46,790 nucleotides of DNA. It comes from Paenibacillus alginolyticus DSM 5050 = NBRC 15375 (GTDB lineage Bacteria > Bacillota > Bacilli > Paenibacillales > NBRC-103111). Both the position numbers and the translations under genes were made by a program. Positions 23,460-33,204 of this stretch are shown in pieces (position 1 is the first letter of the stretch; each line of letters starts with the position of its first letter). The stretch is from assembly GCF_000422905.1 (NCBI RefSeq), contig NZ_AUGY01000069.1:1-46790 (forward strand). The letters run 5' to 3'. Under the pieces are notes generated by a model, which had not been told where the DNA came from, made no database searches, and was given only the letters and a program-made list of their open reading frames with translations.

Positions 23460-25220
23460 ATGAAAACCTATCACGCATTTTTCCTTAAAAATTTATTCAC
23501 TTTTTTGATCCCAATGCTTGTACCCATTCTGATCCTAGGCACAATGTCCACGGTCATTATTAAGAGATACGTAACGGAAGAAATTAATCACAACACGACC
23601 AATATGCTCAAGCAAACCAAGGAAAATATTGAGTTGATCTTTAAACAGCTTGATTCGCTGAACATCCACTTTATGGCCAATGCGATCGAATTTGCGAATT
23701 TAAAGAGCCTAATGCTCAAGCCGTCTCTGGAGCTCGATGACTATAAAGTACTCGCGACCATCAAAAATCTGATCGATGCGCCAGCCATGGCGATGCCTTA
23801 TATCGATTCTGTCTACGTTTATTTAAATAATGACAAAAATCGTTTACTTTCCACGACCTCCGGCGGACTGATCGATTTAAATGAATTTTATGATAAAGCC
23901 TGGTTCGACAGCTATAAAAGGCATCAACTTGGCGATGATTTGGTATGGACGGAAAACCGCACCATTAAGAAATATAACTTTGAGAATTCTGCCGTGGAGA
24001 TTATCAGTCTTTACCGCAAATTGTCCCGCGATCAGGGAGACGGTCTCATCGTGCTCAACATTGACGCCAAATATATCGAGAACCACTTGTCCAATTTGTC
24101 CACACTGCAGGATCAAACCCTGCTCATATTAGGCCCGAACGGGGATGTTATGTTTAAAAACAAAAAACTCCCCTATTTTGATCATTTGGTTGTTAAAGAT
24201 CTCGTTTCCGATGGGCGTCCCTTTTATGAGACGAACCTGAACGGCCAGCCATTTATCGTTTCCAAGCTGAACTCGGATAAATACGGTTGGACCTACTTAT
24301 CTATTGCCCCCAAAACATCGTTATATGAAGTTCCCGATGGTTTGAACCTGACCAGTCAGCTGCTCCTGCTGATCTCCTTTTTATTTGGCAGTGGATTAAC
24401 GTATTATTTGACCCGAAAAAATTACCGAGATGTGAAAACGATTGTTACGATTTTGGAATCCGCCGAAAACAGCAAGCCGCTGCCTGTTCTGCCTTCTCGT
24501 ATTAAAGACGTTTACAGCTATATCATTCATAGCATCCTGAAAAATTTTATCGAGCAGAACTATTTAAGCATGCAACTGTCCGAACGAAAGTATAAAGCCC
24601 AAGCGATGGAATTGATCGCCCTGCAATCACAGCTGAACCCTCATTTTCTATATAATACGCTGGAGACAATCAATTGGAAAATCGCTAGCCTTACCGGCAA
24701 ACCCGGGAATTTGAACAAAATGGTAGAAAATTTGGCAGATATTTTGCGATATTCCTTGGAAGGGCATAACAAACCGGTCATCCTTCAAAAAGAAATCGCT
24801 TATACCTTAAGCTATATCGACATACAGAAGGTTAGATATCACGATAAATTTGATGTTGTCTGGGAATATGAGGAGCAGGTCAACAAGTACAATGTGCCAA
24901 AGCTCATTTTGCAACCGCTTATTGAAAATAGTATTTACCATGGCATCAAAGTGAAGGAAGGAACCTGTCGAATCAAAATTAAAATCTGGCAGTCCGAAGT
25001 GATGCTTCATTTGGCCGTGATTGATAACGGAATCGGCATTGGCACAGAAAGGCTTGACCAAATTAAGTACGAGCTCAAACAGGATATCGGCGAAACGGAT
25101 CATATCGGTCTATATAACACACACAAGAGATTGAAATTGCTTTACGGTGAATCATTCGGCATTAAAATCCGGAGTAAATACGGTTGGGGAACGGCGGTCT
25201 ACTTAACCATTCCCATATAG
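23460..25220 (+). CDS. Sensor histidine kinase, YesM-like
   Basis: A 586-residue membrane kinase. A first helix (about 10-35, FTFLIPMLVPILILGTMSTV) and a second (about 293-315, LLLLISFLFGSGLTYYL) enclose an extracellular sensor of about 260 residues, probably a double-Cache fold. The cytoplasmic part has the His-kinase box QSQLNPHFLYNTLETINWKI with H395 as the phosphorylated residue. The ATPase boxes are LILQPLIENSIYHG (N box), VIDNGIGIG (G1) and GLYNTHKRLKLLYG. This layout is that of kinases controlling sugar import genes in the YesM/LytS group. It pairs with the response regulator just upstream. A large sensor makes direct sugar or binding-protein sensing likely, but the ligand is unknown. 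Confidence 0.93.
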   Translation: MKTYHAFFLKNLFTFLIPMLVPILILGTMSTVIIKRYVTEEINHNTTNMLKQTKENIELIFKQLDSLNIHFMANAIEFANLKSLMLKPSLELDDYKVLATIKNLIDAPAMAMPYIDSVYVYLNNDKNRLLSTTSGGLIDLNEFYDKAWFDSYKRHQLGDDLVWTENRTIKKYNFENSAVEIISLYRKLSRDQGDGLIVLNIDAKYIENHLSNLSTLQDQTLLILGPNGDVMFKNKKLPYFDHLVVKDLVSDGRPFYETNLNGQPFIVSKLNSDKYGWTYLSIAPKTSLYEVPDGLNLTSQLLLLISFLFGSGLTYYLTRKNYRDVKTIVTILESAENSKPLPVLPSRIKDVYSYIIHSILKNFIEQNYLSMQLSERKYKAQAMELIALQSQLNPHFLYNTLETINWKIASLTGKPGNLNKMVENLADILRYSLEGHNKPVILQKEIAYTLSYIDIQKVRYHDKFDVVWEYEEQVNKYNVPKLILQPLIENSIYHGIKVKEGTCRIKIKIWQSEVMLHLAVIDNGIGIGTERLDQIKYELKQDIGETDHIGLYNTHKRLKLLYGESFGIKIRSKYGWGTAVYLTIPI

Positions 25221-25238
25221 CCTCGGGAAATAGAAATA

Positions 25239-25262
25239 GCTAACTATCATATGACAGTTAGC
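25239..25262. terminator. Weak hairpin between convergent genes
   Basis: GCTAACT (25239-25245) pairs with AGTTAGC (25256-25262). It lies between the kinase stop and the convergent aldo/keto reductase remnant. No T tract follows, so the role is uncertain. Confidence 0.3.
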
Positions 25263-25271
25263 CCCTACTAG

Positions 25272-25837
25272 CTAGGTATAAAATTGGACCCCGCCTTGGC
25301 CGCGATGGGGATTGATCGTCTCAAGTGACTCTGGCGCAACGCGCTTCATAAAACGATAAAGAGCTTGGCTCGTCAACGGCCTCATGACGACGACTCCAAC
25401 GTCATGCTTAGCGGCTTCCGGAATGATTGGATCTGCAGCACCCTGATAAAAGAGATTATACCGAACTTGAATGACATCAAAAAAACCAGAACGAATGGAC
25501 CAAAGCAATACGTGATCAGGAACTTCATGACATCGATGTAATCGGTCTGGAGATGCTTCAAGCTGGCATCGACGGATCGAATCACATCGTCATACCCAAG
25601 ATTTGAGGGAACCTTTGTAGCAATATATGCTTCATGGCGACGTTCTTTCAACACAGCTCCGATTATACTTTCGCCTAACCCATTTCCATAGCCCTGTGCC
25701 GTATCGATATAATTAAGTCCCTTGTCCAGAGCTTTATGAAGCGAATCGATAACCACGTCACGACTGTTCTTTGCTTCATAAGGTTCCAAATAGTTATCCA
25801 GTCCCATCGGTGCGCCACCGAATCCAACACAAGAAAC
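25272..25837 (-). pseudogene. Aldo/keto reductase remnant with internal deletion and frameshift
   Basis: The minus strand first reads VSCVGFGGAPMGLDNYLEPYE, then KALDKGLNYIDTAQGYGNGL with the family Asp and Tyr, up to LKHLQTDYIDV. It then continues in another frame as DHVLLWSIRSGFFDVIQVRY and PRGAADP-like text IIPEAAKHDVGVVVMRPLTS to a TAG at 25272. Between the two parts about 40-50 residues of a normal aldo/keto reductase, including the catalytic Lys and His region, are missing. The first dozen N-terminal residues are lost too. The downstream part retains good similarity, so the decay is recent. It lies at the end of the glycoside hydrolase cluster and may have been an oxidoreductase of the same pathway. 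Confidence 0.8.
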
Positions 25838-25863
25838 GTTTTCTCATCACTTCTTGCTAACTT

Positions 25864-27624
25864 TTACGCAAGGTTAATTTCTTTGATAATCTCTAGTGGG
25901 ATCTTCTGTTTTCGATCTTCAGTGAGCAAACCGTTCATTTCCTGCTGAACATCAGTGATCTGCGTATAGCAATACCCACAAATGTAATCGATATCCTTAA
26001 TCGCTTGTGTAATGCCACGGAACCGCTCAATAAAGGCCTCTTCCGTCACTACCTGATTGCCGTATCCCCAGCCTTTATCGGTTTGGAAAGCAATCCCGCC
26101 AAATTCGCTAATAATAATGGGCTGCCCTTGATACGTGTATCCATGCGCTAAAGCATATTTCCAATTGTTAAACGAATTTTCGTTGTTTACGATAGGGGAC
26201 TTATCCGCATAATGCCGGAGGAATTCCGTACCGCTTTCCACATAATCATGTAGAGTCAAAATATCTGAGACGGTATGTTCCCATCCATCATTTGTGATGA
26301 CAGGACGGTTAGGGTCTATCGATTTAGTCAAATGATAGATGCCTTCAGTGAACTTCTGCTGCTTACGGTCAGTCAAAATCTGCATAACGCCCCAAGACTC
26401 ATTAAAAGGCACCCATGTGATGATGCTCGGATGATTATACTGCTGCCTTACAATCTCGATCCATTCCTTGGTGAAGGTCTCAACTGCCTCATCATTAAAT
26501 TCAAAGGTGGCTGCCATCTCAGACCATACCAAAAGCCCTTTGACATCGCACCAATATAGGAACCGCGCATCTTCAATTTTCATGTGCTTCCTCACCCCGT
26601 TGTATCCCATGGCGAGAATAGCATCGATATCCTCTATTAATGCTTGCTCCGAAGGAGGCGTCAAATGACTGTCGGTCCAGTACCCTTGGTCCAAAATTAA
26701 CCGCTGATAAATCGGCGTATTATTGAGCAGAACTTTTCCCTTTTCTATGGAGATTTTCCTCATGCCGAAGTAAGAATACACATGGTCGATGACCACATCA
26801 TCTTGAAATAAAACAAATTCCACATCGTATAAGTTCGGACTTTGCGGAGACCATTTGATTGCCTTCCACGGACCATTAGCTTCATGCAATAAATCTACTT
26901 CCAACTGAAGCCAAGACCGATCCACGTTCAAAGCGACTTGCTTGAGGATATTGCCTTTATAACTGATTCGAGTCTCTAAACGAAGCTGCCCCTGCTTTAA
27001 TTCACCCTGAGTATGGTATTCGAAGTGTACCGAGTTACTATCGAGATCGGGAGTCATTTTCACAGACTTGATATAAGATTCCGCTACATACTCCAACCAT
27101 ACGCTTTGCCAAATTCCAGTCGTCTGAACATAAAAGCATTCGAAATTGTCGTTCACCCAACGCTGCTTGCCGCGTGGCTGCGTGCAGCTCTGGCTGTCCT
27201 CCACCTTCATGACTAGGCTGTTTGACTGACCGAATTGAACATAGGACGTAATATCAAATGAAAAAGCAGCGTATCCACCTTGATGTTGACCTATATACGT
27301 TCCGTTCACCCACAATTTGGCTATATAGTCCACCGCTTGAAAATGCAGGATGATCCTTTTGCTTTCCTGTTCCTTCGGAACTTCGAGCAATCGGTGATAC
27401 CATATTTGAGGGTGAAATGCTTCTTCACCAATACCGCTGGCCTTCGTTTCATAAGTGAATGGAACCATGATCTTGAGGTCCCCCTCAAACTCCTCGTACC
27501 ACTTTTCTTTCTCTCCAATGTTCCCGTCATCAAAACGGAAATCCCACTCACCGTTTAAACTATTCCATGATTCCCGTACAAACTGAGGCCTTGGATAGTC
27601 CTTTATATACATTTTTGTCGACAT
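25864..27624 (-). CDS. Glycoside hydrolase family 2 enzyme
   Basis: A 586-residue intracellular glycosidase with no signal peptide. Domain order: sugar-binding jelly roll (about 15-170, RPQFVRESWNSLNGEWDFRF, LWVNGTYIGQHQGGYAAFSF), Ig-like domain (about 175-275), then a TIM barrel. The acid/base is E409 in PFNESWG and the nucleophile E507 in IISEFGGIAFQ, both in their family context. The ATG at 27624 has the site AGAGGAGTGA; an upstream start at 27657 would add 11 residues with no site. The GH2 group includes beta-galactosidases, glucuronidases and exo-acting arabinan-linked enzymes; the substrate cannot be fixed here. It is the last intact gene of the polysaccharide cluster, 84 bases after the BNR protein. 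Confidence 0.9.
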   Translation of the reverse strand: MSTKMYIKDYPRPQFVRESWNSLNGEWDFRFDDGNIGEKEKWYEEFEGDLKIMVPFTYETKASGIGEEAFHPQIWYHRLLEVPKEQESKRIILHFQAVDYIAKLWVNGTYIGQHQGGYAAFSFDITSYVQFGQSNSLVMKVEDSQSCTQPRGKQRWVNDNFECFYVQTTGIWQSVWLEYVAESYIKSVKMTPDLDSNSVHFEYHTQGELKQGQLRLETRISYKGNILKQVALNVDRSWLQLEVDLLHEANGPWKAIKWSPQSPNLYDVEFVLFQDDVVIDHVYSYFGMRKISIEKGKVLLNNTPIYQRLILDQGYWTDSHLTPPSEQALIEDIDAILAMGYNGVRKHMKIEDARFLYWCDVKGLLVWSEMAATFEFNDEAVETFTKEWIEIVRQQYNHPSIITWVPFNESWGVMQILTDRKQQKFTEGIYHLTKSIDPNRPVITNDGWEHTVSDILTLHDYVESGTEFLRHYADKSPIVNNENSFNNWKYALAHGYTYQGQPIIISEFGGIAFQTDKGWGYGNQVVTEEAFIERFRGITQAIKDIDYICGYCYTQITDVQQEMNGLLTEDRKQKIPLEIIKEINLA

Positions 27625-27669
27625 CTTGTGATGATCACTCCTCTTCCGCAATACCAAGTATGGTTGAAT

Positions 27670-27695
27670 CCGCGCACAAATGATCTTGTGCGCGG
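27670..27695 (-). terminator. Intercistronic hairpin before the GH2 gene
   Basis: CCGCGCACAA (27670-27679) and TTGTGCGCGG (27686-27695) form a perfect 10-pair stem with a 6-base loop. No T tract follows, so it may shape mRNA decay rather than end transcription. Confidence 0.4.
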
Positions 27696-27708
27696 AGAAT
27701 GCATTCAG

Positions 27709-29781
27709 TTAATTTGTTCGAATAAATTCCACATTATCAATATCCGCCCATTGGCTGTCGCTGCTGTTCGAAGCGAAGAATCCGACGGTCGCCTGACCAC
27801 TGGTGACGCTAATGCCGGAGATCGTCACTTGCGTCCAAGTTGATGTAACCGGGAAATTGGTTTGACGAGCAGTTCCACCATAGTCTTTCACTTCCATATA
27901 GTTACTGGTCTGGCCGCCGCTACTTCTCAAATAAGCTCGCATCGTATAGGTTCCGTTTTGCAGACCTGTAATTGTCTGGCCAACATAAGCTGTACCGGGT
28001 GAACTAATGCCAGCAAGACCGATGAAGTAATTCCCTCCACCTGGTGCACGCGCAATGCCGTCGTTAATGCCATGAATGTGAATCCGATCTGGATAATCGG
28101 ATCCATAAGTCGTCCATCCGTTCACATTTGCCGTTTCAAATCCCCAGTTATTCATGAGATTGACATTCAGCGGCGTGATCGAGGCTGTTTTGAAAAATTC
28201 AACGTTGTCGATATCTGCCCATTGGCTGTCGCTTGTATTCGCAGCATAAAAACCGATAGTTGCCTGTGCATTTGTTACACTAATACCAGAGATGGTTACC
28301 TGCGTCCAAGTTCCTGTAACGGGAAAATTAGTTTGCAGCGTAGATCCACCATAGTCTTTCACTTCCATATAGTTACTGGTTTGGCCGCCACTGCTCCTAA
28401 TATAAGCTCTCATTGTGTAGGTACCGCTATCCAGACCTGTGATTGTCTGGCCAATATAAGCAGTACCCGGAGAACTGGTTCCAGCAAGACCGATGAAGTA
28501 GTTTCCGCCCCCCGGTGCACGTGTAATACCATCGTTTAGTCCATGAATGTGAATCCGGTTCGGATAATCGGCTCCCGAAGGCGCCCATCCATTAACATTC
28601 GCCGTTTCAAAACCCCAATTATCGGCAAGATTCACGTTCGAGGGAGTCCCTGCATTACCCGTCCGCAAGTAAATGCCCGTACTAGGAAAGTTGGCAGATG
28701 TGACTGCCATAACGCGAGTCGTATCAACAGCCATTAATGAATTCCAGTTGGAAAACGTCGTATCCGATACAGGGAATACATTATACAAATAACTCCAAGT
28801 CGCTCCGTTATCGGAGCTGATCATCGTTCGCATCGAAGAATAACTGTCTCCCGTATTGGCGCTGGAATCATCCGTTTGGAAGCTGGCCATTAATCTGCCA
28901 TCGCCCAGTTTTACGACATACGGTGCTCCGGCTTTTTTTCCTGCATTCGTTGGTATAAACATGGTTTGCCGTGTGCCTGACCAATCTACGCCATCAGAGG
29001 AAATTTTATATTTGATTCCAAATGGATGCCCGGTGACGTCCGTGGCTTCGAATACCACAATGTACCTGCCGTCCGCCATTTTTGTGAAAACCGGCATGCC
29101 GTCTCTGGAGCCATTAGCTACCCCGTCGCTGACAACTGTCGCACTGTTCCAACCGCTTCCGTTCCATGTTTTCATCAATAATTTTTGCTTCCCCGAGGTA
29201 CCGACAACGGCTGAACTATCATCCGCATACATGACGGAAATCGTGCTTCCCACATAACCGAGGAATGGCTCCCATACCCCAGTGAAAGAGGTTTCCGTTT
29301 CAGTCGCTATTTGTCCGTTTGCCAGATCAGACCAGGTGCTGCCTCCATCGCTGCTCTTTCGAACTTTCAAATAACTGGTGTACGTGCTGCCGGAATGTAT
29401 GACCAAGCGATAAGCCAACCAAATGTCTCCATTGGTTAATTGGAGCATCTGACCATTGCCAACATCCCCGTTCGCATCAGAAGCAGCTGTAATAGGCGCT
29501 CCCCATGTAATGCCTCCGTCCGTGCTTTTCGCTATCTTAACTTTCGTAAAACCTCCGTCCGCAGTTGAATCAAAGGAAACCAGCATGTTGCTGCTGTTCA
29601 CTTGAAGCATCCGTGGATACCAGACTCCGCCTGTACCGGTTGTGTAAACTGTCGTGTTTGACGTTGGCCAAGCCATCCCACTCGTTGCCGCTTGAGCCAT
29701 ATTGAAAGGAATAATAAGCGAAGCCACCATCATCAAAACCATTAGTAATTTACCCAAGCGCAAACGATTATTAGCTTTCAT
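27709..29781 (-). CDS. Secreted BNR-repeat sialidase-like protein with two CBMs
   Basis: A 690-residue secreted protein. The signal peptide is about 1-31 (LLMVLMMVASLIIPFNMAQA). Residues 35-375 form a six-bladed propeller with at least four Asp boxes: STDGGITWG, SSDGGSTWS, SSDGVDWSG and SSDNGATWS. Two nearly identical sugar-binding modules follow (about 381-535 and 539-690, each starting NVNL..NWGFETANVNGW and holding DRIHIHG, GGNYFIGLAG and SDSQWADIDNVEF). Propellers of this kind include sialidases but also exo-acting arabinases and uncharacterised glycosidases, so true sialidase activity is not claimed. Strong ribosome site AAGGAGG before the ATG at 29781. Its place after GH43 genes argues for plant cell-wall side chains as the target. 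Confidence 0.85.
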   Translation of the reverse strand: MKANNRLRLGKLLMVLMMVASLIIPFNMAQAATSGMAWPTSNTTVYTTGTGGVWYPRMLQVNSSNMLVSFDSTADGGFTKVKIAKSTDGGITWGAPITAASDANGDVGNGQMLQLTNGDIWLAYRLVIHSGSTYTSYLKVRKSSDGGSTWSDLANGQIATETETSFTGVWEPFLGYVGSTISVMYADDSSAVVGTSGKQKLLMKTWNGSGWNSATVVSDGVANGSRDGMPVFTKMADGRYIVVFEATDVTGHPFGIKYKISSDGVDWSGTRQTMFIPTNAGKKAGAPYVVKLGDGRLMASFQTDDSSANTGDSYSSMRTMISSDNGATWSYLYNVFPVSDTTFSNWNSLMAVDTTRVMAVTSANFPSTGIYLRTGNAGTPSNVNLADNWGFETANVNGWAPSGADYPNRIHIHGLNDGITRAPGGGNYFIGLAGTSSPGTAYIGQTITGLDSGTYTMRAYIRSSGGQTSNYMEVKDYGGSTLQTNFPVTGTWTQVTISGISVTNAQATIGFYAANTSDSQWADIDNVEFFKTASITPLNVNLMNNWGFETANVNGWTTYGSDYPDRIHIHGINDGIARAPGGGNYFIGLAGISSPGTAYVGQTITGLQNGTYTMRAYLRSSGGQTSNYMEVKDYGGTARQTNFPVTSTWTQVTISGISVTSGQATVGFFASNSSDSQWADIDNVEFIRTN
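27712..28639 (-). repeat. Tandem duplication encoding two sugar-binding modules
   Basis: Two copies of about 460 bases (28639-28190 and 28167-27712) encode the duplicated C-terminal modules. They still share long identical stretches, for example the part reading TISGISVT, so the duplication is recent or is kept alike by gene conversion. Confidence 0.85.
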
Positions 29782-29881
29782 CTTTACATTTCCTCCTTAA
29801 GAAAAATGTTAATCTAATAGCTTTTTTCATTGCGTGCTTGTGCCGTATCTAGAAGTAATTTATAACCATTGAACTATCAAA

Positions 29882-32353
29882 TCACCTCCTTACTACTGAA
29901 AAATTGGCAAAAACCCACGTCGGAGAAGAGGAACGAATCCCAATTTTCCCATGCATATATGCATTCGTATCCGTCCATTCCAAGACGGGTTGCCTCGAAC
30001 CGTTTACGTACACCTTCATTGTTGCTCCGCTAACATCAACAGCGACGTGTACGAATGAACCGGAGTCAATACTGACCGGAGCTGAAGCAACTTCATTCTG
30101 GTCATAATTCATTTTCTTCAGAACCATACGTCCGTTGCGGAAGGTTAGTTGATAGCCCATAAACGAATCCCTTACTTGATCGCGAAATTCAGATTCGTTC
30201 GTGACACGGAACAAGAGCCCTGCCTCTTCAATAGAATCCGCTGTGGATTTCAAATCAACTTCAACCCGATAGTCCGTCCATTCATCGCTGCCCGCATACA
30301 TTTTGGCATCCGATCCCTCAGTCTGTACGGCATACCCGTCTTCATGCTTCATCCAATTGCCATACATGTCTTCAGGCAATATTTGATTAAACATATTTGA
30401 GAGCTTTTCTGTCGGCAGTTCAGAGATTCTATATATATTTAAAAAGCGGTAATTCAATTTCCCTTTAACCAATTTTACTGTCAAAATATGCTCGCCTTGC
30501 GTTAGCTTCATATTTCCAATGTGCTTCTTAACCCACAGGTTTCCTTCGTTCTGACTCCCATTGCCTAATTCGAAACGTTGGGATTTCCCATCGACCTGCA
30601 GTTCCACCACATTATCGTTTCCGTCTTCCTGCATCATCGCATCGAAACCATAAGTTCCGTCTGACTCCACATTAATCCTATAGGCGAGCCAATCCCCTTT
30701 TCCCGCTATCGCAACGGCATTACTGCCGTCTTCGCTCATTTGGATCGGAACACCGTCGTCTTCACGCATAACAGACCCTTTAACCGGATGTCCAACATGA
30801 AACCCTTTATCTCTTTCTTCCAAATAATGAACCGCTTCAATACTTCCGGGAACCGGTTTAGCCGTTTCAAAGTCGCTGCTGCCGTCGGCGTCATTAGAAA
30901 ATGCCGTGAATTCCAAAGTCGGCTTGACGTTTCGATAGGTATACCCGATTTTCCCCGATTTCACAGTGATGTCTGTAACAGTCAGCTTGTTCATTTGATC
31001 AAAATAGATCTTCGTGCTTCGGGCATCACTTTCAACTCGAATGGTATGCAGTTTAGTAAAGTCCATCGATTGGGGAAGCTCTGCGGTTGCAAGCTGCTTC
31101 CTCTTCCCGTCCTTCATTTCGAACAGAGTCATACTTCGCAACGCGGGATCAACACGAACAGAGTTAAAATTATTGTCATCCGTATAGGAAAAGATGGTCT
31201 CGAAAGAAGCCTCCCCCACCCGTGTATTCTCCATGTTCATGCGAAAATTATATTCAGCTGTAAACCGATTCTTATCGGTAGCTTTGTTGCTCAACCAATT
31301 CGTTTCATTTTCTTTGACACGAACATCCCAAAGCTTCTGATCCAGCGGTTTATTGACGCCATCATATAAATCCGGCATTTGTGGAACTGGTTGAGGAAAA
31401 TGAGTGCCATCGCCAAGAACTACCATTTTCTCGCCGTTAAAAACGATTCGGTCCATATTTAGCTTGCGAACTGGAGGCCCTTCCGCCGAATGGCCAATTA
31501 AATTATGATAAAAAATATAATAAGCATCGAGGTTAGGACCTATCACACTTGAGCTGTGACCCAGTCCATTAAAATCTTGTTTCGTACTGATGACGATCGG
31601 GTTATTTTCCGGCACTTTGTAGGTTCCCATTGGTGAATCCGTTGCTACAGCGTAATTAATCCGATAGCCTTTACTGAACACGTGATTTCCTGTATAAGTC
31701 ATGAAATATTTGCCATCGCGTTTAATAATCATTGAACCTTCCGTCCAATGGCCTAAATAAGCGTTAAGCGTTTTGCCATCTTGCATCGTGTAAGGATCCG
31801 ACATTTCGTGTCCAATAATCCCCTTACCATCCGCATGCGTAAAATACCATTTGCCGTCATCATCAATAAATACAGAGCCATCAATGGATAAGCCCAAATT
31901 TTCAGTTTGAATCGTGAACGGTCCTGTAGGGCTATCGCTGCGAAGCACATAATGGCCTTTTCCAGCAGGCGAAGTATACATATAGAAATACCCATTCCAG
32001 TAAACAACTTCCGGTGCGTAAGCCCCTTCGGTCAGTGGCTCTTCCGTAGCTAGCCCTTCATATTTCCAATGAATCAAATCGCTCGAGCTCCAAGCTTTAA
32101 TGCCCACACGAAAATCCTTCGTACTGCAATACAAATAATAGAGTCCGTTATATCGCATAACATAGGGATCACCTATCCCGTAATCAGGCCATTCCTGCTC
32201 AAGCGCCAATGAATTCTGATACGATTCCCCAAGCGTGGAAATCAACATAGGACCTCTTCCTTTCCCGCTAAATGAAATTGTAATCACTGTGGCTAATAGG
32301 AATACACTTAGCCCCATAACCATTCTTTTCGTCCGTATCCTGCGTTTGGTCAT
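29882..32353 (-). CDS. GH43 glycosidase with CBM6-like and C-terminal sandwich domains
   Basis: An 823-residue exported enzyme. An N-terminal hydrophobic segment (about 10-30) is a signal or anchor. The GH43 five-bladed propeller (about 50-330) has the three catalytic acids: D62 in GIGDPYVM, D158 in SIDGSVFIDDDG and E205 in WTEGSMII. A sandwich domain (about 340-500) is followed by a CBM6-like module (about 510-655) starting PVPGSIEAVHY and a laminin-like end domain (about 665-823). Typical substrates of this layout are arabinan or arabinoxylan. The ATG overlaps the stop of the upstream permease (ATGA), so the enzyme is made together with its importer. Overall layout parallels the split GH43 gene at 36982-40881. 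Confidence 0.9.
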   Translation of the reverse strand: MTKRRIRTKRMVMGLSVFLLATVITISFSGKGRGPMLISTLGESYQNSLALEQEWPDYGIGDPYVMRYNGLYYLYCSTKDFRVGIKAWSSSDLIHWKYEGLATEEPLTEGAYAPEVVYWNGYFYMYTSPAGKGHYVLRSDSPTGPFTIQTENLGLSIDGSVFIDDDGKWYFTHADGKGIIGHEMSDPYTMQDGKTLNAYLGHWTEGSMIIKRDGKYFMTYTGNHVFSKGYRINYAVATDSPMGTYKVPENNPIVISTKQDFNGLGHSSSVIGPNLDAYYIFYHNLIGHSAEGPPVRKLNMDRIVFNGEKMVVLGDGTHFPQPVPQMPDLYDGVNKPLDQKLWDVRVKENETNWLSNKATDKNRFTAEYNFRMNMENTRVGEASFETIFSYTDDNNFNSVRVDPALRSMTLFEMKDGKRKQLATAELPQSMDFTKLHTIRVESDARSTKIYFDQMNKLTVTDITVKSGKIGYTYRNVKPTLEFTAFSNDADGSSDFETAKPVPGSIEAVHYLEERDKGFHVGHPVKGSVMREDDGVPIQMSEDGSNAVAIAGKGDWLAYRINVESDGTYGFDAMMQEDGNDNVVELQVDGKSQRFELGNGSQNEGNLWVKKHIGNMKLTQGEHILTVKLVKGKLNYRFLNIYRISELPTEKLSNMFNQILPEDMYGNWMKHEDGYAVQTEGSDAKMYAGSDEWTDYRVEVDLKSTADSIEEAGLLFRVTNESEFRDQVRDSFMGYQLTFRNGRMVLKKMNYDQNEVASAPVSIDSGSFVHVAVDVSGATMKVYVNGSRQPVLEWTDTNAYMHGKIGIRSSSPTWVFANFSVVRR

Positions 32354-33186
32354 TTTAATCCACTGATGCTTAAGGATTCAATAAAGTACCGCTGGCAGAA
32401 AAAAAACACGAGAACAACCGGCACTAAAGCAATCAATGAAGCTGCCATCATATTTGGATAGTTCGCTTGTGATATATAGTTAGATTGCAAACTTGCAATA
32501 ATAACTTGAATCGTTTGTTTTTCCGTCGAATGCAAATAGATGACGGGTCCAAGAAAATCGTTCCATATCCCCATGAATCCAAGTGCAGCTTGTGCGGCTA
32601 TCGCTGGTTTAACAATGGGTAACGCCACAGAAGCAAACGTTCGGAAATAGCTTGCACCGTCGATTTTGGCGGCATCAATTAAATCCGAAGGAATGCCCCC
32701 TTGCATAAATTGTTTGAAGAAAAAGATTGTGACAATATGACCGAATAAGCCGGGCACTATGAGTGGAAGCAGCGTATCCACCCAATTCAGGTATGAAAAA
32801 CCGATAAATTGAGGTATCATCACCACGGAGTATGGAATCATCATTGTGCCAAGCAAACAAAGAAAAATAGTATCTTTAAACGGAAAATTAAATTTGGAAA
32901 ACGCATAAGCTGCCATTGCGGATACAAACAATCCCACACCCAAAACAAAAATTACAATAATGGCACTATTCATAAATCCGGTTAACAGCGGGGCTTTATT
33001 CCAAACGTCCGCGAAGTTATTCCATGTAAATGGGGCCGGTATCCATTTCGGCGGGAGATCAAAAACATGCTCTTGGGTTTTAAATGCTGTCGAAACCGTC
33101 CATGCAAATGGAGCCAGCATTATAAAAGAACCGAGAATCAAAATAACGTAGGCCATTGCATTCACTGACCGCTCATTTCTATTCAT
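32350..33186 (-). CDS. Carbohydrate ABC transporter permease, MalG type
   Basis: A 278-residue CUT1 permease with six helices, including MLAPFAWTVSTAF and the ATPase-contact loop DAAKIDGASYFRTFASVALP (about 183-202). Its stop overlaps the start of the GH43 gene by ATGA. It works with the permease at 33205 and the binding protein at 34185. No ATPase gene is present, so a shared MsmX-like ATPase is expected. Confidence 0.92.
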   Translation of the reverse strand: MNRNERSVNAMAYVILILGSFIMLAPFAWTVSTAFKTQEHVFDLPPKWIPAPFTWNNFADVWNKAPLLTGFMNSAIIVIFVLGVGLFVSAMAAYAFSKFNFPFKDTIFLCLLGTMMIPYSVVMIPQFIGFSYLNWVDTLLPLIVPGLFGHIVTIFFFKQFMQGGIPSDLIDAAKIDGASYFRTFASVALPIVKPAIAAQAALGFMGIWNDFLGPVIYLHSTEKQTIQVIIASLQSNYISQANYPNMMAASLIALVPVVLVFFFCQRYFIESLSISGLK

Positions 33187-33204
33187 CGTTCAACCTTCCT
33201 TTCT

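Noticed and set aside
30740..31369. Plus-strand frame of 209 codons inside the GH43 gene
   Set aside because: Antisense shadow of a well-supported GH43 gene.
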